DNA from: Solibacteraceae bacterium
Lineage (GTDB): Bacteria > Acidobacteriota > Terriglobia > Bryobacterales > Bryobacteraceae
Assembly: GCA_021324015.1 (NCBI GenBank)
Contig: JAJPJX010000050.1
Span: 62,001-126,000, forward strand
Direction of reading: 5' to 3'
Length of the DNA: 64,000 bases
Shown: in pieces, positions 1 through 8,601 of the stretch
Numbering within the stretch: the stretch's first letter is position 1
Layout of the letters: each line of letters starts with the position of its first letter
Position numbers and translations under genes: made by a program
The notes under the pieces: generated by a model
What the model was told of the DNA's origin: nothing
The model's input: only the letters and a program-made list of their open reading frames with translations
Database searches by the model: none

Positions 1-81
1 ATTCGACGTTGGCGGGAGTCCGCTGCGCGGGAAAAGACCGCCCGCCTCCGCCCCGACCTGCTCGGCCCGGGACCACGCTAA
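1..81 (+). CDS. trmD: tRNA (guanine-N1)-methyltransferase, C-terminal end (partial)
   Basis: The first 26 codons of the window, ending in TAA at 79-81, encode an Arg-rich tail containing IRRWRE and RPDLL. This resembles the end of TrmD, whose proteins usually close with an IRxWR...RPDLL-type helix. TrmD methylates G37 of tRNA. It commonly lies directly upstream of rplS, as here, with 30 bp separating the two genes. The identification rests on a short tail plus this conserved gene order. The 5' part lies outside the window. Confidence 0.72.
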   Translation: MRRWRESAAREKTARLRPDLLGPGPR

Positions 82-111
82 GATAGAAAGATTGGACTCA
101 GGAATTGAACC

Positions 112-459
112 ATGAACAACGCGTTGTTGACCAAGTTTATTAACAAGAACCGGCGCACCGATACGCCCGAGTTCCGCCCCGGCGATACCATTCGCGTACA
201 CGTCAAGATTAAAGAGGGCGACAAAGAGCGTTTGCAGGCGTTCGAGGGCACGGTCATCGCCCGCAAGAATACGGGCATGGGCGAAAGCATTACCGTGCGC
301 AAAGTCAGCTTCGGGCAGGGCGTGGAGCGCATCTTTCCGCTGAACGCGCGCGTAATCGACCACATCGACTTGGTGCGCACCGGCCGCGTGCGCCGCGCCA
401 AGCTCTATTACCTGCGCGGCCTGAAAGGCAAAGCGGCGCGTCTACGGGAACGCGAATAG
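112..459 (+). CDS. rplS: 50S ribosomal protein L19
   Basis: The 115-residue product has the usual L19 length. It carries the family signatures [30 protein letters not shown] and [17 protein letters not shown]19 sits at the 30S-50S interface of the ribosome. An AGGA Shine-Dalgarno-like sequence lies about 10 bases before the ATG. It follows the trmD tail and precedes rnhB, a gene order seen in many bacteria. A perfect 20-bp palindrome lies 7 bp past its stop codon and may separate its expression from that of rnhB. Confidence 0.98.
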   Translation: MNNALLTKFINKNRRTDTPEFRPGDTIRVHVKIKEGDKERLQAFEGTVIARKNTGMGESITVRKVSFGQGVERIFPLNARVIDHIDLVRTGRVRRAKLYYLRGLKGKAARLRERE

Positions 460-466
460 CCGGTGG

Positions 467-486
467 CACAGGCGCGCGCGCCTGTG
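467..486. repeat. perfect 20-bp palindrome between rplS and rnhB
   Basis: Bases 467-486 form an exact palindrome with arms CACAGGCGCG and CGCGCCTGTG. As RNA it would fold into an 8-bp stem with a CGCG loop. It begins 7 bp after the rplS stop and ends 8 bp before the rnhB ATG. No T-tract follows, so it is not a classical terminator. It could attenuate read-through, stabilise the rplS 3' end or mask the rnhB start. The symmetry is observed; the role is inferred. Confidence 0.6.
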
Positions 487-494
487 TGTGCGAC

Positions 495-1202
495 ATGCGG
501 GCCGAACAGCCGGCGGGCAAAATTCGATGTGAGGGCACCCTGGAGCGTGAGCTGCGCGCCCGGGGATTTCGTCATGTCGCCGGCGTGGATGAGGTGGGCC
601 GCGGCGCCCTCTTCGGTCCGGTCTTCGCCGGCGCCGTCATTCTCGATCCTGGCCGTCCCGTGCGGGGCCTCAATGACAGCAAACAGATCGAGCCCGAGCG
701 CCGCGCAATCCTGGCCGAACGCATTCGGGAGCGCGCGCTGGCTTGGGCCGTGGCCGCCGTGGACGCTGCCGCCATCGACCATCTGAACATCTATCAGGCC
801 TCCCGGCTGGCCATGCGGCGCGCCGTGGAAGGGCTTTCCCCCGCGGCCGACTTTCTGCTCATCGACGCCGTGCCGTTGGACCTGCCGCTGCCGCAGCGCG
901 CCCTCATCAAAGGGGACGCGCGCTGCCACGCCATTGCGGCCGCCTCCATCCTCGCCAAGGTCCACCGCGACGAATGCATACGCGTCTGGGACGAGGTTTT
1001 CCCGGCCTATGGGTTGGCTGCTCACAAAGGCTATGCCACTCCGGAACACCTGCGCGCGCTCGCCGAATCGGGCCCCACCCCCCTCCACCGGCGTAGCTTC
1101 GAGCCGGTCCGCGCCTGCTCGCTGTTTCCGCTGGACTACGACCCCTGGGCGGAACGGCAGTTCTCCCTGTTCAGTCCCGCGGAGGCGGCGGCATGTCTTT
1201 AG
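495..1202 (+). CDS. rnhB: ribonuclease HII
   Basis: RNase HII cleaves RNA in RNA-DNA hybrids and starts ribonucleotide excision repair. The 235-residue product contains the active-site block GVDEVGRGALFGPVFAGAV (Asp and Glu near residues 32-33), NDSKQI, LLIDAVPLD and the late AKVHRDE Asp, so the family acidic residues appear intact. ATG 495 is chosen; an in-frame GTG lies at 486, but it is the last codon of the palindrome. Neither start has a good Shine-Dalgarno. The 3' end overlaps the next gene by 10 bp. Confidence 0.96.
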   Translation: MRAEQPAGKIRCEGTLERELRARGFRHVAGVDEVGRGALFGPVFAGAVILDPGRPVRGLNDSKQIEPERRAILAERIRERALAWAVAAVDAAAIDHLNIYQASRLAMRRAVEGLSPAADFLLIDAVPLDLPLPQRALIKGDARCHAIAAASILAKVHRDECIRVWDEVFPAYGLAAHKGYATPEHLRALAESGPTPLHRRSFEPVRACSLFPLDYDPWAERQFSLFSPAEAAACL

Positions 1203-1510
1203 AACCGCGCGCCCCGCAAGTGGGCGAGGTCGTCCAGGAAGCCGCCCCGGCCCGCCCCCGCCGCTATCGCTGGTACCACAAGCTCACCGCCCTGCTGTTC
1301 ATCATCTTTTGCCTGGAACTGGGCCTGTTCCTCCTCATCTTCCCCTGGTCGGACTGGTGGAAGAGCAACTTCTTCGCCTCCTATATCCCGGAGTGGCACC
1401 GCTATTGGGACAGCGCCTATCTGCGCGGCGCCGTCAGCGGCCTGGGCGTGGTCAATTTGTATATCTCGCTGGCCGAGATCTTCCGTCTCCGCCGCTTCTC
1501 CCGCAACTGA
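1193..1510 (+). CDS. small two-helix membrane protein, function unknown
   Basis: A 105-residue protein not assigned to a family. After a Pro/Arg-rich N-terminus it has two hydrophobic stretches: about residues 29-48 (LTALLFIIFCLELGLFLLIF) and about 78-97 (GAVSGLGVVNLYISLAEIF). Tryptophans and acidic residues between them suggest a short loop. It overlaps the 3' end of rnhB by 10 bp and is followed 10 bp later by the oxygenase gene, so the three are probably co-transcribed. A short Arg-rich tail (RLRRFSRN) suggests a cytoplasmic C-terminus. Confidence 0.75.
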   Translation: MSLEPRAPQVGEVVQEAAPARPRRYRWYHKLTALLFIIFCLELGLFLLIFPWSDWWKSNFFASYIPEWHRYWDSAYLRGAVSGLGVVNLYISLAEIFRLRRFSRN

Positions 1511-1520
1511 CCGGACCACC

Positions 1521-2471
1521 GTGCTCTCGCTGGTGCAGTCGCACGTCCGCCAGAACGTGAAGACGCTGCGGAGCGAGTTCGCCTCCGCCGAGCCGTTCCG
1601 CCACGTGCTCATCGACGGCTTTCTCGACCCCCCCTTCTGTGCCGCGCTCATCGCCGCCTTCCCCGCCTTTGATCCCCGCCAGGCGCGCAACGAACTTGGC
1701 GAGACCGGCCGCAAGGCCGTGGTCCCGGATCTGGCCGGCCTGGGTCCGGATTTTGCGCGCTTCGACCGCCTGCTGCGCGACGCCGCATTCCTCGACCTGA
1801 TCGGACAGATCACCGGGATCCCCCGCCTGCTTTACGATCCCCGCTACATCGGCGGAGGAACGCACGAGAATCTGGACGGCCAGGAACTCGACCCCCACGT
1901 GGACTTCAACTACCAACCGGGGACGCGCCTGCACCGCCGGCTGAATCTGATTCTGTACCTGAACCCCGAGTGGGATGAAAGCTGGGGCGGGTCGCTGGAA
2001 CTGCATCGCAACCCCTGGCTGGAACCGGACCAGGACTTCGTGCGCATCATCCCTCCGGTGGCCAATCGCTGCGTCCTGTTCGAAACCACCGAGCGCTCCT
2101 GGCACGGATTTCGCCGCATCGCCTTGCCGCCCGGCAAGCAACACCTGTCGCGCCGCTCCGTGGCCGTGTATTACTACACCCGGGAGCGCCCGCCGGCTGA
2201 AACCGCCCCGTCCCACGGCACGGTGTATGTGCCGCGGCCGCTCCCCCCGCACCTGCGCGCCGGGCACACTCTGAGCGAGGCGGATCTCTACGCGCTCCAA
2301 CTGCTGCTGGCCCGGCGCGATCACCAAATTCAGTTCCTCTATGAACGGGAAAAGGAGTATTCGTCGGTGCTGGAGGGCATTCTCCGGTCACCCGCCTTCC
2401 GCCTGGGCCGCTTTCTGAGCTGGCCCCTGAGGCGGCTGCGCCGCCTCATCGCAAGTAAGCCGGCCGGGTGA
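1521..2471 (+). CDS. 2-oxoglutarate/Fe(II)-dependent oxygenase (prolyl-4-hydroxylase-like)
   Basis: The 316-residue product has the double-stranded beta-helix iron site of this superfamily: H126-x-D128 in ELDPHVDFNYQPG, a distal H195 in SWHGFRRIALP, and Arg residues at 211-212 in position to bind 2-oxoglutarate. Family members hydroxylate protein or small-molecule substrates using O2, Fe(II) and 2OG. The substrate is not evident here. The C-terminal 80 residues are predicted helical and Arg-rich (RLGRFLSWPLRRLRRL). The start is GTG. Its last 26 bp overlap the convergent membrane-protein gene. Confidence 0.85.
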   Translation: MLSLVQSHVRQNVKTLRSEFASAEPFRHVLIDGFLDPPFCAALIAAFPAFDPRQARNELGETGRKAVVPDLAGLGPDFARFDRLLRDAAFLDLIGQITGIPRLLYDPRYIGGGTHENLDGQELDPHVDFNYQPGTRLHRRLNLILYLNPEWDESWGGSLELHRNPWLEPDQDFVRIIPPVANRCVLFETTERSWHGFRRIALPPGKQHLSRRSVAVYYYTRERPPAETAPSHGTVYVPRPLPPHLRAGHTLSEADLYALQLLLARRDHQIQFLYEREKEYSSVLEGILRSPAFRLGRFLSWPLRRLRRLIASKPAG

Positions 2472-3501
2472 ACAGAAAGTGGTCGAAGTAGTAGTGCATC
2501 AGCAGAGTGCTGAGAACCACGACGAAGTAGCTCTGGTCCGCCGATAGCGGCGTCACGGAGCGCACCACCAGAGTGAGAACCACCATCACCCCGGTGGCTG
2601 CCAGGAAGCAGAGGTAATACGGCCACATGCTGCGGCGCTCGACCAGCCAGGCCACCAACGGGTTGTCCACCTCGCCGCGCTGGTATCTCAGGCGGTTGAT
2701 CAGCCACAACAGGAATAGGTATTGGAAGGAGTGCCAGGTGTTGTAGCCCTGGAAGAGGACGTCCAGGTTCGAGCCCAGGGGCAGGCAGAACGACACCACC
2801 GTCGTTACCCCGATGAGCAGCGTCTTGGGGACACTCATATGCCCCTCCCGCCACTCCCGGGTGGTCTTCCAGATCCAGGCCGCCAGAAACGAGGCGAACA
2901 GCAGACCGGCCACCTCCGGCAAGTGCAGCGCGCGCAGCCAGTCCGGATACGGAAGCACCACGCCTCCAACCCGGAATTGCCGCAGCGAGAGCTTATACAG
3001 GCCGATGGGATAGAGACCCGTGAGGATCAACCCGTAGTCCACGGCGCGCGAATACCGGCCTTCCAGCCGGGCTTCCTGCGCGCGGTAACAGTCGGTCAGG
3101 TACAGGATCTGGTGCAGCACGTGCAACGAGGCCCAGGAAAAGAAGAAGGTGATCAGCACCCGGTAATGGAAAATTCCCAGGTAAATCACCACCACCGGCA
3201 GCAGCAGCGACAGCCCGGCATACACCCTGTGTCCCTGCCGGAACCGCCGGTCCAGAAAGGTGTAGGTGATGGTGGAAAACAGGTGCGGCCCTCCCACCAG
3301 CGCCGCCACCAGGATGTTGATCAAGTCGATCGCCTGTTGCTCGCTCATCCACCCGGAGCGTTGGGCGGCGAACGCGAACAGCAGCGGCATAGGCACCAGG
3401 ATGGCGCTGCCAATAATAAGGGAAAGGTCCCAGGATTTTTGGTAAATCCAGCCTGCATCGCGCCGTGGTACAGCGGAAGGGAAACCAGCAACCGCGGCCA
3501 T
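2446..3501 (-). CDS. polytopic membrane protein with conserved-looking histidine motifs, function unknown
   Basis: The 351-residue product has about nine hydrophobic segments. His residues recur at membrane edges: GGPHLFSTITYTFLD, ASLHVLHQILYLTDCYR, GYNTWHSFQYLFLLW and the terminal LLMHYYFDHFLF. This layout recalls di-iron or haem-binding integral membrane enzymes such as Brp/Blh-type carotenoid oxygenases or desaturases, but I do not recognise the family. The ATG at 3501 is preferred over upstream in-frame starts because the preceding residues look non-coding. It overlaps the convergent oxygenase gene by 26 bp and is divergent from the small secreted protein. Confidence 0.75.
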   Translation of the reverse strand: MAAVAGFPSAVPRRDAGWIYQKSWDLSLIIGSAILVPMPLLFAFAAQRSGWMSEQQAIDLINILVAALVGGPHLFSTITYTFLDRRFRQGHRVYAGLSLLLPVVVIYLGIFHYRVLITFFFSWASLHVLHQILYLTDCYRAQEARLEGRYSRAVDYGLILTGLYPIGLYKLSLRQFRVGGVVLPYPDWLRALHLPEVAGLLFASFLAAWIWKTTREWREGHMSVPKTLLIGVTTVVSFCLPLGSNLDVLFQGYNTWHSFQYLFLLWLINRLRYQRGEVDNPLVAWLVERRSMWPYYLCFLAATGVMVVLTLVVRSVTPLSADQSYFVVVLSTLLMHYYFDHFLFTRPAYLR

Positions 3502-3617
3502 ATCCGAAAATGATACGCCACCGGAAGGGCGCTGTCCAAGCCGATTCACGCGTCCTCGCAGGCCCTTGAATTCTAAAACGGATGGGCATAGCATGAAACT
3601 AAGAAGGGACATTTCAG

Positions 3618-3959
3618 ATGAAACTGTCTTTAATCGTGTCGCTACTGCTCGCCGCCAGCGTCGCGGTCCGAGCGCAGCAACCGATGCCGCGAATGACGAC
3701 CGTCGATCCTGGGAACGGGAAGATCGGGGATGTCATTACCGTAGCTGGGGAGAACCTGCAGAAAGAGCAGGTGGCTAAGGTGTACCTGACCGACGGAAAG
3801 AACGACGTCATAGTGGACATCACGGAGCAGACTCCGACGGCGATCAAGTTCCGCATCCCAGCCAAAGCCACGCCGGGCCGCTTCGCCCTGATGTTGCTTA
3901 CCACCGGAAAGGACCCAAAGCTGATCGAACAGCCCGTCAAAGTGACCGTGGAGCAGTAG
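3618..3959 (+). CDS. small secreted IPT/TIG-domain protein
   Basis: The 113-residue product begins with a signal peptide (MKLSLIVSLLLAASVAVRAQ). One immunoglobulin-like IPT/TIG fold follows: MTTVDPGNGKIGDVITVAGENL, then VYLTDGKNDVIVDI and a beta-rich end. TIG domains usually mediate binding at the cell surface or between periplasmic proteins. A single domain with no partner suggests an exported adaptor or matrix protein. It has a purine-rich Shine-Dalgarno (AAGAAGGGA) before the ATG. It stands alone and converges on the TPR gene 34 bp downstream. Confidence 0.8.
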   Translation: MKLSLIVSLLLAASVAVRAQQPMPRMTTVDPGNGKIGDVITVAGENLQKEQVAKVYLTDGKNDVIVDITEQTPTAIKFRIPAKATPGRFALMLLTTGKDPKLIEQPVKVTVEQ

Positions 3960-3993
3960 GCGCCTGGGGTTTGCAGAGGGCCCGGGTTGCTGT

Positions 3994-5169
3994 TCAGCCC
4001 TTCTCGCGGCGATACGGCGAGGAGAGATAGCGTTGGGATTCGCGAGCCGCGTCTGCCTGCGGAGCGTAAGCAATGGCTTTTTTGTAAGCCTGGATCGCCA
4101 GATCCCGCCGGTGTGTCAAATCGTAAATCTGCCCCAGGCGCAGCCAGGCGGTGACTCCGGTGTTCAGGTCCAGCCGGTCCGCCGCCGCCGTAACCTTCTT
4201 CATATTTTCGAGCGCTTGATCGAAGTCCCTGTACCAGAACTGCACCGTGCCTAACTGGAAGTAGATCTTCTCCCAGGGAATCTGCTCGTACCCGGGCACG
4301 CCCTCCCGTTTCATTTCCGCCACCCGCTCGATGGCGCCGATGGCGTGCGCCTTGTCCCCAATGGCGCTGTACATCTGCGCCTCCTCGAAACGCAGCAGGT
4401 AGTTGCGCGGGAACCGCCGCAGCAGGTCATCGAGCAGAGGGATGGCCAGCCGGGGCTGCCGCTCCCGGCGGTACAACGCGCAGAGGAAGATCTCCGCGTC
4501 GACTTTATTGATCCGGCCGTGCTGTGCCACGTCCTGCACCGTGCGGATGCCCTTCTCCTTATCCCCGTGAAACCCCACCACAAAACCCAGCATCCGGTAG
4601 AACGCCGGCAGGCTGCCTATCACGTAATCGTGCAGTCCCTGTACCAGGCGCGCATCCACATTTTGCGGCTCCAGTTCGCTCACGCGGTTGTGCAGCTTTC
4701 GGCTGGAGGTGGCATCGCGCAAGGAATCCAGCCAAGCCTTCTTCACCAGAAAGAAATAGTTGGCGCGCAGCCCGTAGGAGATGCCCAGCGCGTACATTGC
4801 CCCCGTATCTTTGGGGTTGCGCTTCAGGCGCTCCTGGGCGAGCGACATGGCCGTGCCGATTTCGTTCAGGAACTTCTTCTCCGTTTCCGGAGTAGTGTTC
4901 AGCTTCGGTCGCCGTAGGAAGGAGTTGCTGCCCGAAACCAGTTCGCTCTCGAGCGCTCCGTTGCGGTACATCTCCCGGAACAGGATGGCTTCCGCCAGGT
5001 GGTTGTGAAGGTCCGGGGGAGCCGGATTTTGCGCGATGGCTTTCTCGAAATCGGTGATCGCTTGCGCGTATTCCAGGTTGTAGAAATGTTCGAAACCGTC
5101 TTCGACCAGAGCGCTTTGCGCGCGCAGACCGGCCGCCAGGAGAAATCCACAGATGAAGATGCGACGCAC
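3994..5169 (-). CDS. exported TPR-repeat protein
   Basis: The 391-residue product has a signal-like start (RRIFICGFLLAAGLRAQ) and helical repeats through most of its length. Recognisable TPR units include FYNLEYAQAITDFEKAIAQNP, the YALGISYGLRANYF region, LAIPLLDDLLRRFPRN and LRLGQIYDLTHRRDLAIQAY. It probably acts in the periplasm as a protein-interaction scaffold; no catalytic motif was seen. The start is GTG with a weak ribosome site. It lies 16 bp downstream of the c-di-GMP enzyme gene on the same strand, so the two probably form an operon. Confidence 0.85.
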   Translation of the reverse strand: MRRIFICGFLLAAGLRAQSALVEDGFEHFYNLEYAQAITDFEKAIAQNPAPPDLHNHLAEAILFREMYRNGALESELVSGSNSFLRRPKLNTTPETEKKFLNEIGTAMSLAQERLKRNPKDTGAMYALGISYGLRANYFFLVKKAWLDSLRDATSSRKLHNRVSELEPQNVDARLVQGLHDYVIGSLPAFYRMLGFVVGFHGDKEKGIRTVQDVAQHGRINKVDAEIFLCALYRRERQPRLAIPLLDDLLRRFPRNYLLRFEEAQMYSAIGDKAHAIGAIERVAEMKREGVPGYEQIPWEKIYFQLGTVQFWYRDFDQALENMKKVTAAADRLDLNTGVTAWLRLGQIYDLTHRRDLAIQAYKKAIAYAPQADAARESQRYLSSPYRREKG

Positions 5170-5185
5170 GCTATCTTCATTATGA

Positions 5186-7624
5186 CTACTGCCCGGGTTC
5201 GGAGAGCTCCGCGGTCCCGGTCAGCTCCGCGGCCGGGTGCTGCCGTTTCTGCCGGTACATGCGCCGGTCGGCCTCCGCCAGGAGTTGTTCGGCGTCCGTG
5301 CCGTCGGCAGGGTAGAGCGCCGCGCCGGCGCTCAGCGAGAGCCCGGGTTCCCCAGTGGCGCTCTGTGCGGCCAGCGCCACGAGCTCGCGCAACTGCCGGA
5401 TCCGCTCCTCAGCCGACTCCTGCACAATATTCGGCAGCACCAGGACAAACTCGTCGCCTCCCATACGGGCCACATAATCGTATTCCCGGCAATTCTGCCG
5501 CAGGACGGTGGCCACTTGGCGCAGCATGTGATTTCCCGCCATGTGGCCGAACCGGTCGTTGAAGCGCTTGAACCCGTCCAGGTCCCCCACCAGCACAGCC
5601 AGGGGCGTCTGCATGCGCCGGGCGCGGGCCAGTTCGCTCTCCAGATGCAGGAACAGCGAGCGTGCATTCGGCAGACCCGTCAGGTAGTCCGTGGTGGCGG
5701 AACTCTCCGCCTGCCGGTACCGAAGCGCGTTCTCGATGGATAGCGCCGCCTTGTAGCTGACCGCCAGCAGCATCCGGAGGTGGTCGTGGCTGAAAGCTGC
5801 CGGCTGTGTGTGGTAGAGAGCCAGCACACCCATCAGGCCGTTATGCCCCTCCAGGGGCACCGCCAGGGCCGAACGTAGGCCGCTCATCGGGGCTCCATCC
5901 CCCAGGTATCCGGTCTCCACCGAGGGATTCCCATTCCGGATGGGCATACGGTTCTCCGCCACCCATCCCGAGACGCCCTCTCCCAGCGGGATCTCGAGTG
6001 ACGCGAACAGGCGAAAGTCCTGCCCATGGACAAATTCCGGCGCGAGCTTCCCCTGGCGCAGCAGATAGATGGCGATGGCGTCGTGCGGCACCATGCGCTT
6101 CAGACGCGTGGCCAGCACCGAAAGAGTTTCCTCCACGCTGAGCGAGTTGCCCAGGTCCTGCGTCAGTTCGAACAGCATCTGCATTTCCTGCCGCGCGGCG
6201 GCGATGGAAGCCAGAAAATCGGAAGGTTCCACCTCATGGAGGTAGCCTTTCTTCCCCCCGGCGGGTGTCGTAGCAGGTGGTGGATGTCTCGGCGCGGCGC
6301 GGAGCCCCGGCGGGCGCCCCGGCTCCCGCGCCACGCCGACCTGCCGCTCCCATTCGAGGTAATGCCGCTGCAAGGTCTTCACCACCTCCGGATCGAACGC
6401 CGTCCCGGCCTGCGCGGCCACTTCCCGCATGGCCTGCCCCAGCGGAAGAGCCCGGCGGTACTGACGCTCCGAGGCCAGCGCGTCCAGGCAGTCCACCGCC
6501 GCCAGTATCCGCGCCCCCCGGGGAATGGCCTCGCCCTTAAGCCCGTCGGGATAGCCTTTCCCGTCCCACCGCTCGTGGTGCGCGCGAACCAGGGGCGCCA
6601 CCGGGTAGGGGAACTGCACCTGCTCCAGGATCTCCGCCCCTACCGCCGGATGGATTTTGACTCTCTCAAATTCCTCCGCGGTCAACACCCCGGGTTTCGA
6701 GAGAATGTGTTCGGAGACCGCCAGCTTGCCGACGTCGTGCAGCAGCGCGGCAGCCCGCAGGGCCTCCAGTTCCGGCTCGCTGAGTCCCAGCTTCCGGCCG
6801 AGCCCCACTGTGAAAACCTCCATGCGCCGTAAGTGCCCGTGCGGGCTGTGGTCTTTGGCTTCAATGGCCAGCGCCAGCGCCTCGATGGTGCGACGCTCGA
6901 GTTGCGCCATGGCGCTCACCTGCCGCTTTTCGCGCTCCAGCCGCGCCAGGTACATGTCATAGCAGCGGTAAATGAGGTACAGGACCGGCAGCACCTCGAG
7001 GGAAACCTGCCATCCGGCCCCGCGCGCCGGCTCGCTCAGCACCCAGGCCAGCGCCGCCCCCGCCAGGCAGCCGGGCGACACCCAGAAGAAGGCGTCGTGC
7101 CACAGCCCGCGCCAGGGGCGCCCCTCCCGCAAAGCTGCCGCCGCCGTCACCGAAAGCGCATGGGTGGAGAAGTACACTGCCGAGGTCAGTACCAGCCGCA
7201 CCAGCCCGCGGCCGTCCAGCCATTCCACCGCCGGCGAGTGAAACACCCCGTAAGCCAGCCAGACCGCCGCCACCTTCGACAGCACGTGGATCAGATCCTG
7301 CCGCCATTCCGTGCGCGACCGGCCATGCCATAGCGTTTGCGCCAGCGCGGCTGCGCAGCCCACCACCGTCATCTCGATCCGTGACAGTTCCGCCATCCCC
7401 ATGAGAATCGTCAGGAAGTTGGCCGACATGGGGCCGTTGCTCCCGGGCAGCGTCACCGTTAGCAAAGAGGCTGCGAGCGTAGCCACCAGGTACCAAAGAA
7501 GACGCAGCGGATCCGCGCATTCCCAGCGCACCGCCGCCCACACCAGTGCCCCGGCTCCCAGCAACTCCACCACCACCAGGTAGACCCGGGCAGCGATATG
7601 ATCCGTCCCTTTGAACAGAATCAT
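5186..7624 (-). CDS. membrane HD-GYP / GAF / GGDEF bifunctional c-di-GMP enzyme
   Basis: The 812-residue product has an N-terminal MASE-like membrane region (about 1-225). A HD-GYP phosphodiesterase follows, with HDVGK near residue 296 and HHERWDGKGYP near 350. Next come a GAF domain (about 475-620) and a C-terminal GGDEF cyclase with MGGDEF near 721. An RxxD motif (REYD) lies five residues before GGDEF, as in product-inhibited cyclases. Both catalytic motifs look intact, so it could make and degrade c-di-GMP, perhaps switched by the GAF domain. ATG 7624 is chosen because GGGGAAG precedes it; an in-frame GTG lies at 7648. Confidence 0.93.
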   Translation of the reverse strand: MILFKGTDHIAARVYLVVVELLGAGALVWAAVRWECADPLRLLWYLVATLAASLLTVTLPGSNGPMSANFLTILMGMAELSRIEMTVVGCAAALAQTLWHGRSRTEWRQDLIHVLSKVAAVWLAYGVFHSPAVEWLDGRGLVRLVLTSAVYFSTHALSVTAAAALREGRPWRGLWHDAFFWVSPGCLAGAALAWVLSEPARGAGWQVSLEVLPVLYLIYRCYDMYLARLEREKRQVSAMAQLERRTIEALALAIEAKDHSPHGHLRRMEVFTVGLGRKLGLSEPELEALRAAALLHDVGKLAVSEHILSKPGVLTAEEFERVKIHPAVGAEILEQVQFPYPVAPLVRAHHERWDGKGYPDGLKGEAIPRGARILAAVDCLDALASERQYRRALPLGQAMREVAAQAGTAFDPEVVKTLQRHYLEWERQVGVAREPGRPPGLRAAPRHPPPATTPAGGKKGYLHEVEPSDFLASIAAARQEMQMLFELTQDLGNSLSVEETLSVLATRLKRMVPHDAIAIYLLRQGKLAPEFVHGQDFRLFASLEIPLGEGVSGWVAENRMPIRNGNPSVETGYLGDGAPMSGLRSALAVPLEGHNGLMGVLALYHTQPAAFSHDHLRMLLAVSYKAALSIENALRYRQAESSATTDYLTGLPNARSLFLHLESELARARRMQTPLAVLVGDLDGFKRFNDRFGHMAGNHMLRQVATVLRQNCREYDYVARMGGDEFVLVLPNIVQESAEERIRQLRELVALAAQSATGEPGLSLSAGAALYPADGTDAEQLLAEADRRMYRQKRQHPAAELTGTAELSEPGQ

Positions 7625-7722
7625 GACTTCCCCGTTCTGGTTCGGCACTTTGCGAGTTTCGCCATACAGGGAAAAAGCCTGAGATCGCCCGCCTAACTCT
7701 TTTCTGTGCTACTGTGCCTGCG

Positions 7723-8601
7723 ATGGCTTCCATCTTTCGCGAAGGCTTACTCGCCGGTAAGGTCGCCTTCGTTACCGGCGGCGGCAGCGGCATCAATCTG
7801 CGTATCGCCGAACGCTTCGCTGCACACGGCGCCAAGGTGGCCCTTTTTGGCCGCACCCCCGAAAATCTGCGTATCGCCGAACGCTTCGCTGCACACGGCG
7901 CCAAGGTGGCCCTTTTTGGCCGCACCCCCGAAAAGCTGGACCGCGCCTGCGAGGGTATCCGCGCGGCTGGAGGCACAGCCCTGGGAATCCCTGGCGACGT
8001 GCGCAACTACGCCGCCCTCGAATCCGCGCTCCAGCAGGTCCGCGATGCCTGGGGAGAAATTGACATCCTGCTCTGCGGCGCCGCGGGCAACTTCCCCGCC
8101 CCCGTGCTGGGCATGTCCGCCAATGGCTTCAAGGCCGTGGTAGATATCGACCTGCTCGGCACCTTCAACACCTGCCGCGCGGCTTACGCCCACCTGCGCA
8201 AGCCCGGCGCTTCCATCGTCAGCATCTCCGCTACCTTCGCCTTCAGCCCCACGCCGCTGCAATCCCACGTGGGCGCGGCCAAGGCGGGCATCGACAGCTT
8301 CTCCAAGACCCTGGCCGCCGAGTGGGGACCGGCCGGCATTCGTGTCAACGTGATCTCGCCGGGCCCCATCGACGATACCGAAGGCATGCGCCGCCTGGCG
8401 CCCACCGAGGAGTTGCGCCGCAAAGCCATGGCGGCCGTGCCGCTCGGCCGCTTCGGCACCCGCGACGAGATCGCCGACCTGGCGCTGTTCCTGTGCTCCG
8501 ATGCTGCCGCCTTCATCACCGGGGCGGTGTATGTGTGCGATGGCGGCCAATCCCTGCTTGGCTCGCGCAGTCTTCTGGCCGCGTTGGACGCCCAGGCATG
8601 A
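7723..8601 (+). CDS. SDR-family reductase, 2,4-dienoyl-CoA reductase type, with internal duplication
   Basis: The 292-residue product starts with the Rossmann cofactor motif TGGGSGI. It resembles the peroxisomal-type 2,4-dienoyl-CoA reductase branch: [57 protein letters not shown] and GTEGxRRL-like [10 protein letters not shown]. The usual SDR Tyr is absent from the YxxxK position while Lys remains, as in dienoyl-CoA reductases. It would act on unsaturated acyl-CoA in beta-oxidation. Residues 25-47 are repeated exactly as 48-70, between the glycine motif and the rest of the fold, which may impair the enzyme. The stop overlaps the next gene (ATGA). Confidence 0.85.
   Translation: MASIFREGLLAGKVAFVTGGGSGINLRIAERFAAHGAKVALFGRTPENLRIAERFAAHGAKVALFGRTPEKLDRACEGIRAAGGTALGIPGDVRNYAALESALQQVRDAWGEIDILLCGAAGNFPAPVLGMSANGFKAVVDIDLLGTFNTCRAAYAHLRKPGASIVSISATFAFSPTPLQSHVGAAKAGIDSFSKTLAAEWGPAGIRVNVISPGPIDDTEGMRRLAPTEELRRKAMAAVPLGRFGTRDEIADLALFLCSDAAAFITGAVYVCDGGQSLLGSRSLLAALDAQA
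7795..7934 (+). repeat. perfect 69-bp in-frame tandem duplication inside the SDR gene
   Basis: Bases 7795-7865 are identical to 7864-7934, a period of 69 bp over 140 bp without mismatch. The unit encodes 23 residues starting [15 protein letters not shown], i.e. helix alpha-1 and strand beta-2 of the Rossmann fold. Without one copy, the sequence reads straight through in the normal SDR spacing ([15 protein letters not shown]...PEKLD). Complete identity at synonymous sites means the event is very recent or is an assembly artefact. Confidence 0.97.

Noticed and set aside
8322-8597. N-terminal extension of the GNAT frame over the SDR gene
   Set aside because: The extension is Arg/His/Pro-rich and overlaps the SDR coding region; the ATG at 8598 is coupled to the SDR stop and fits the domain.
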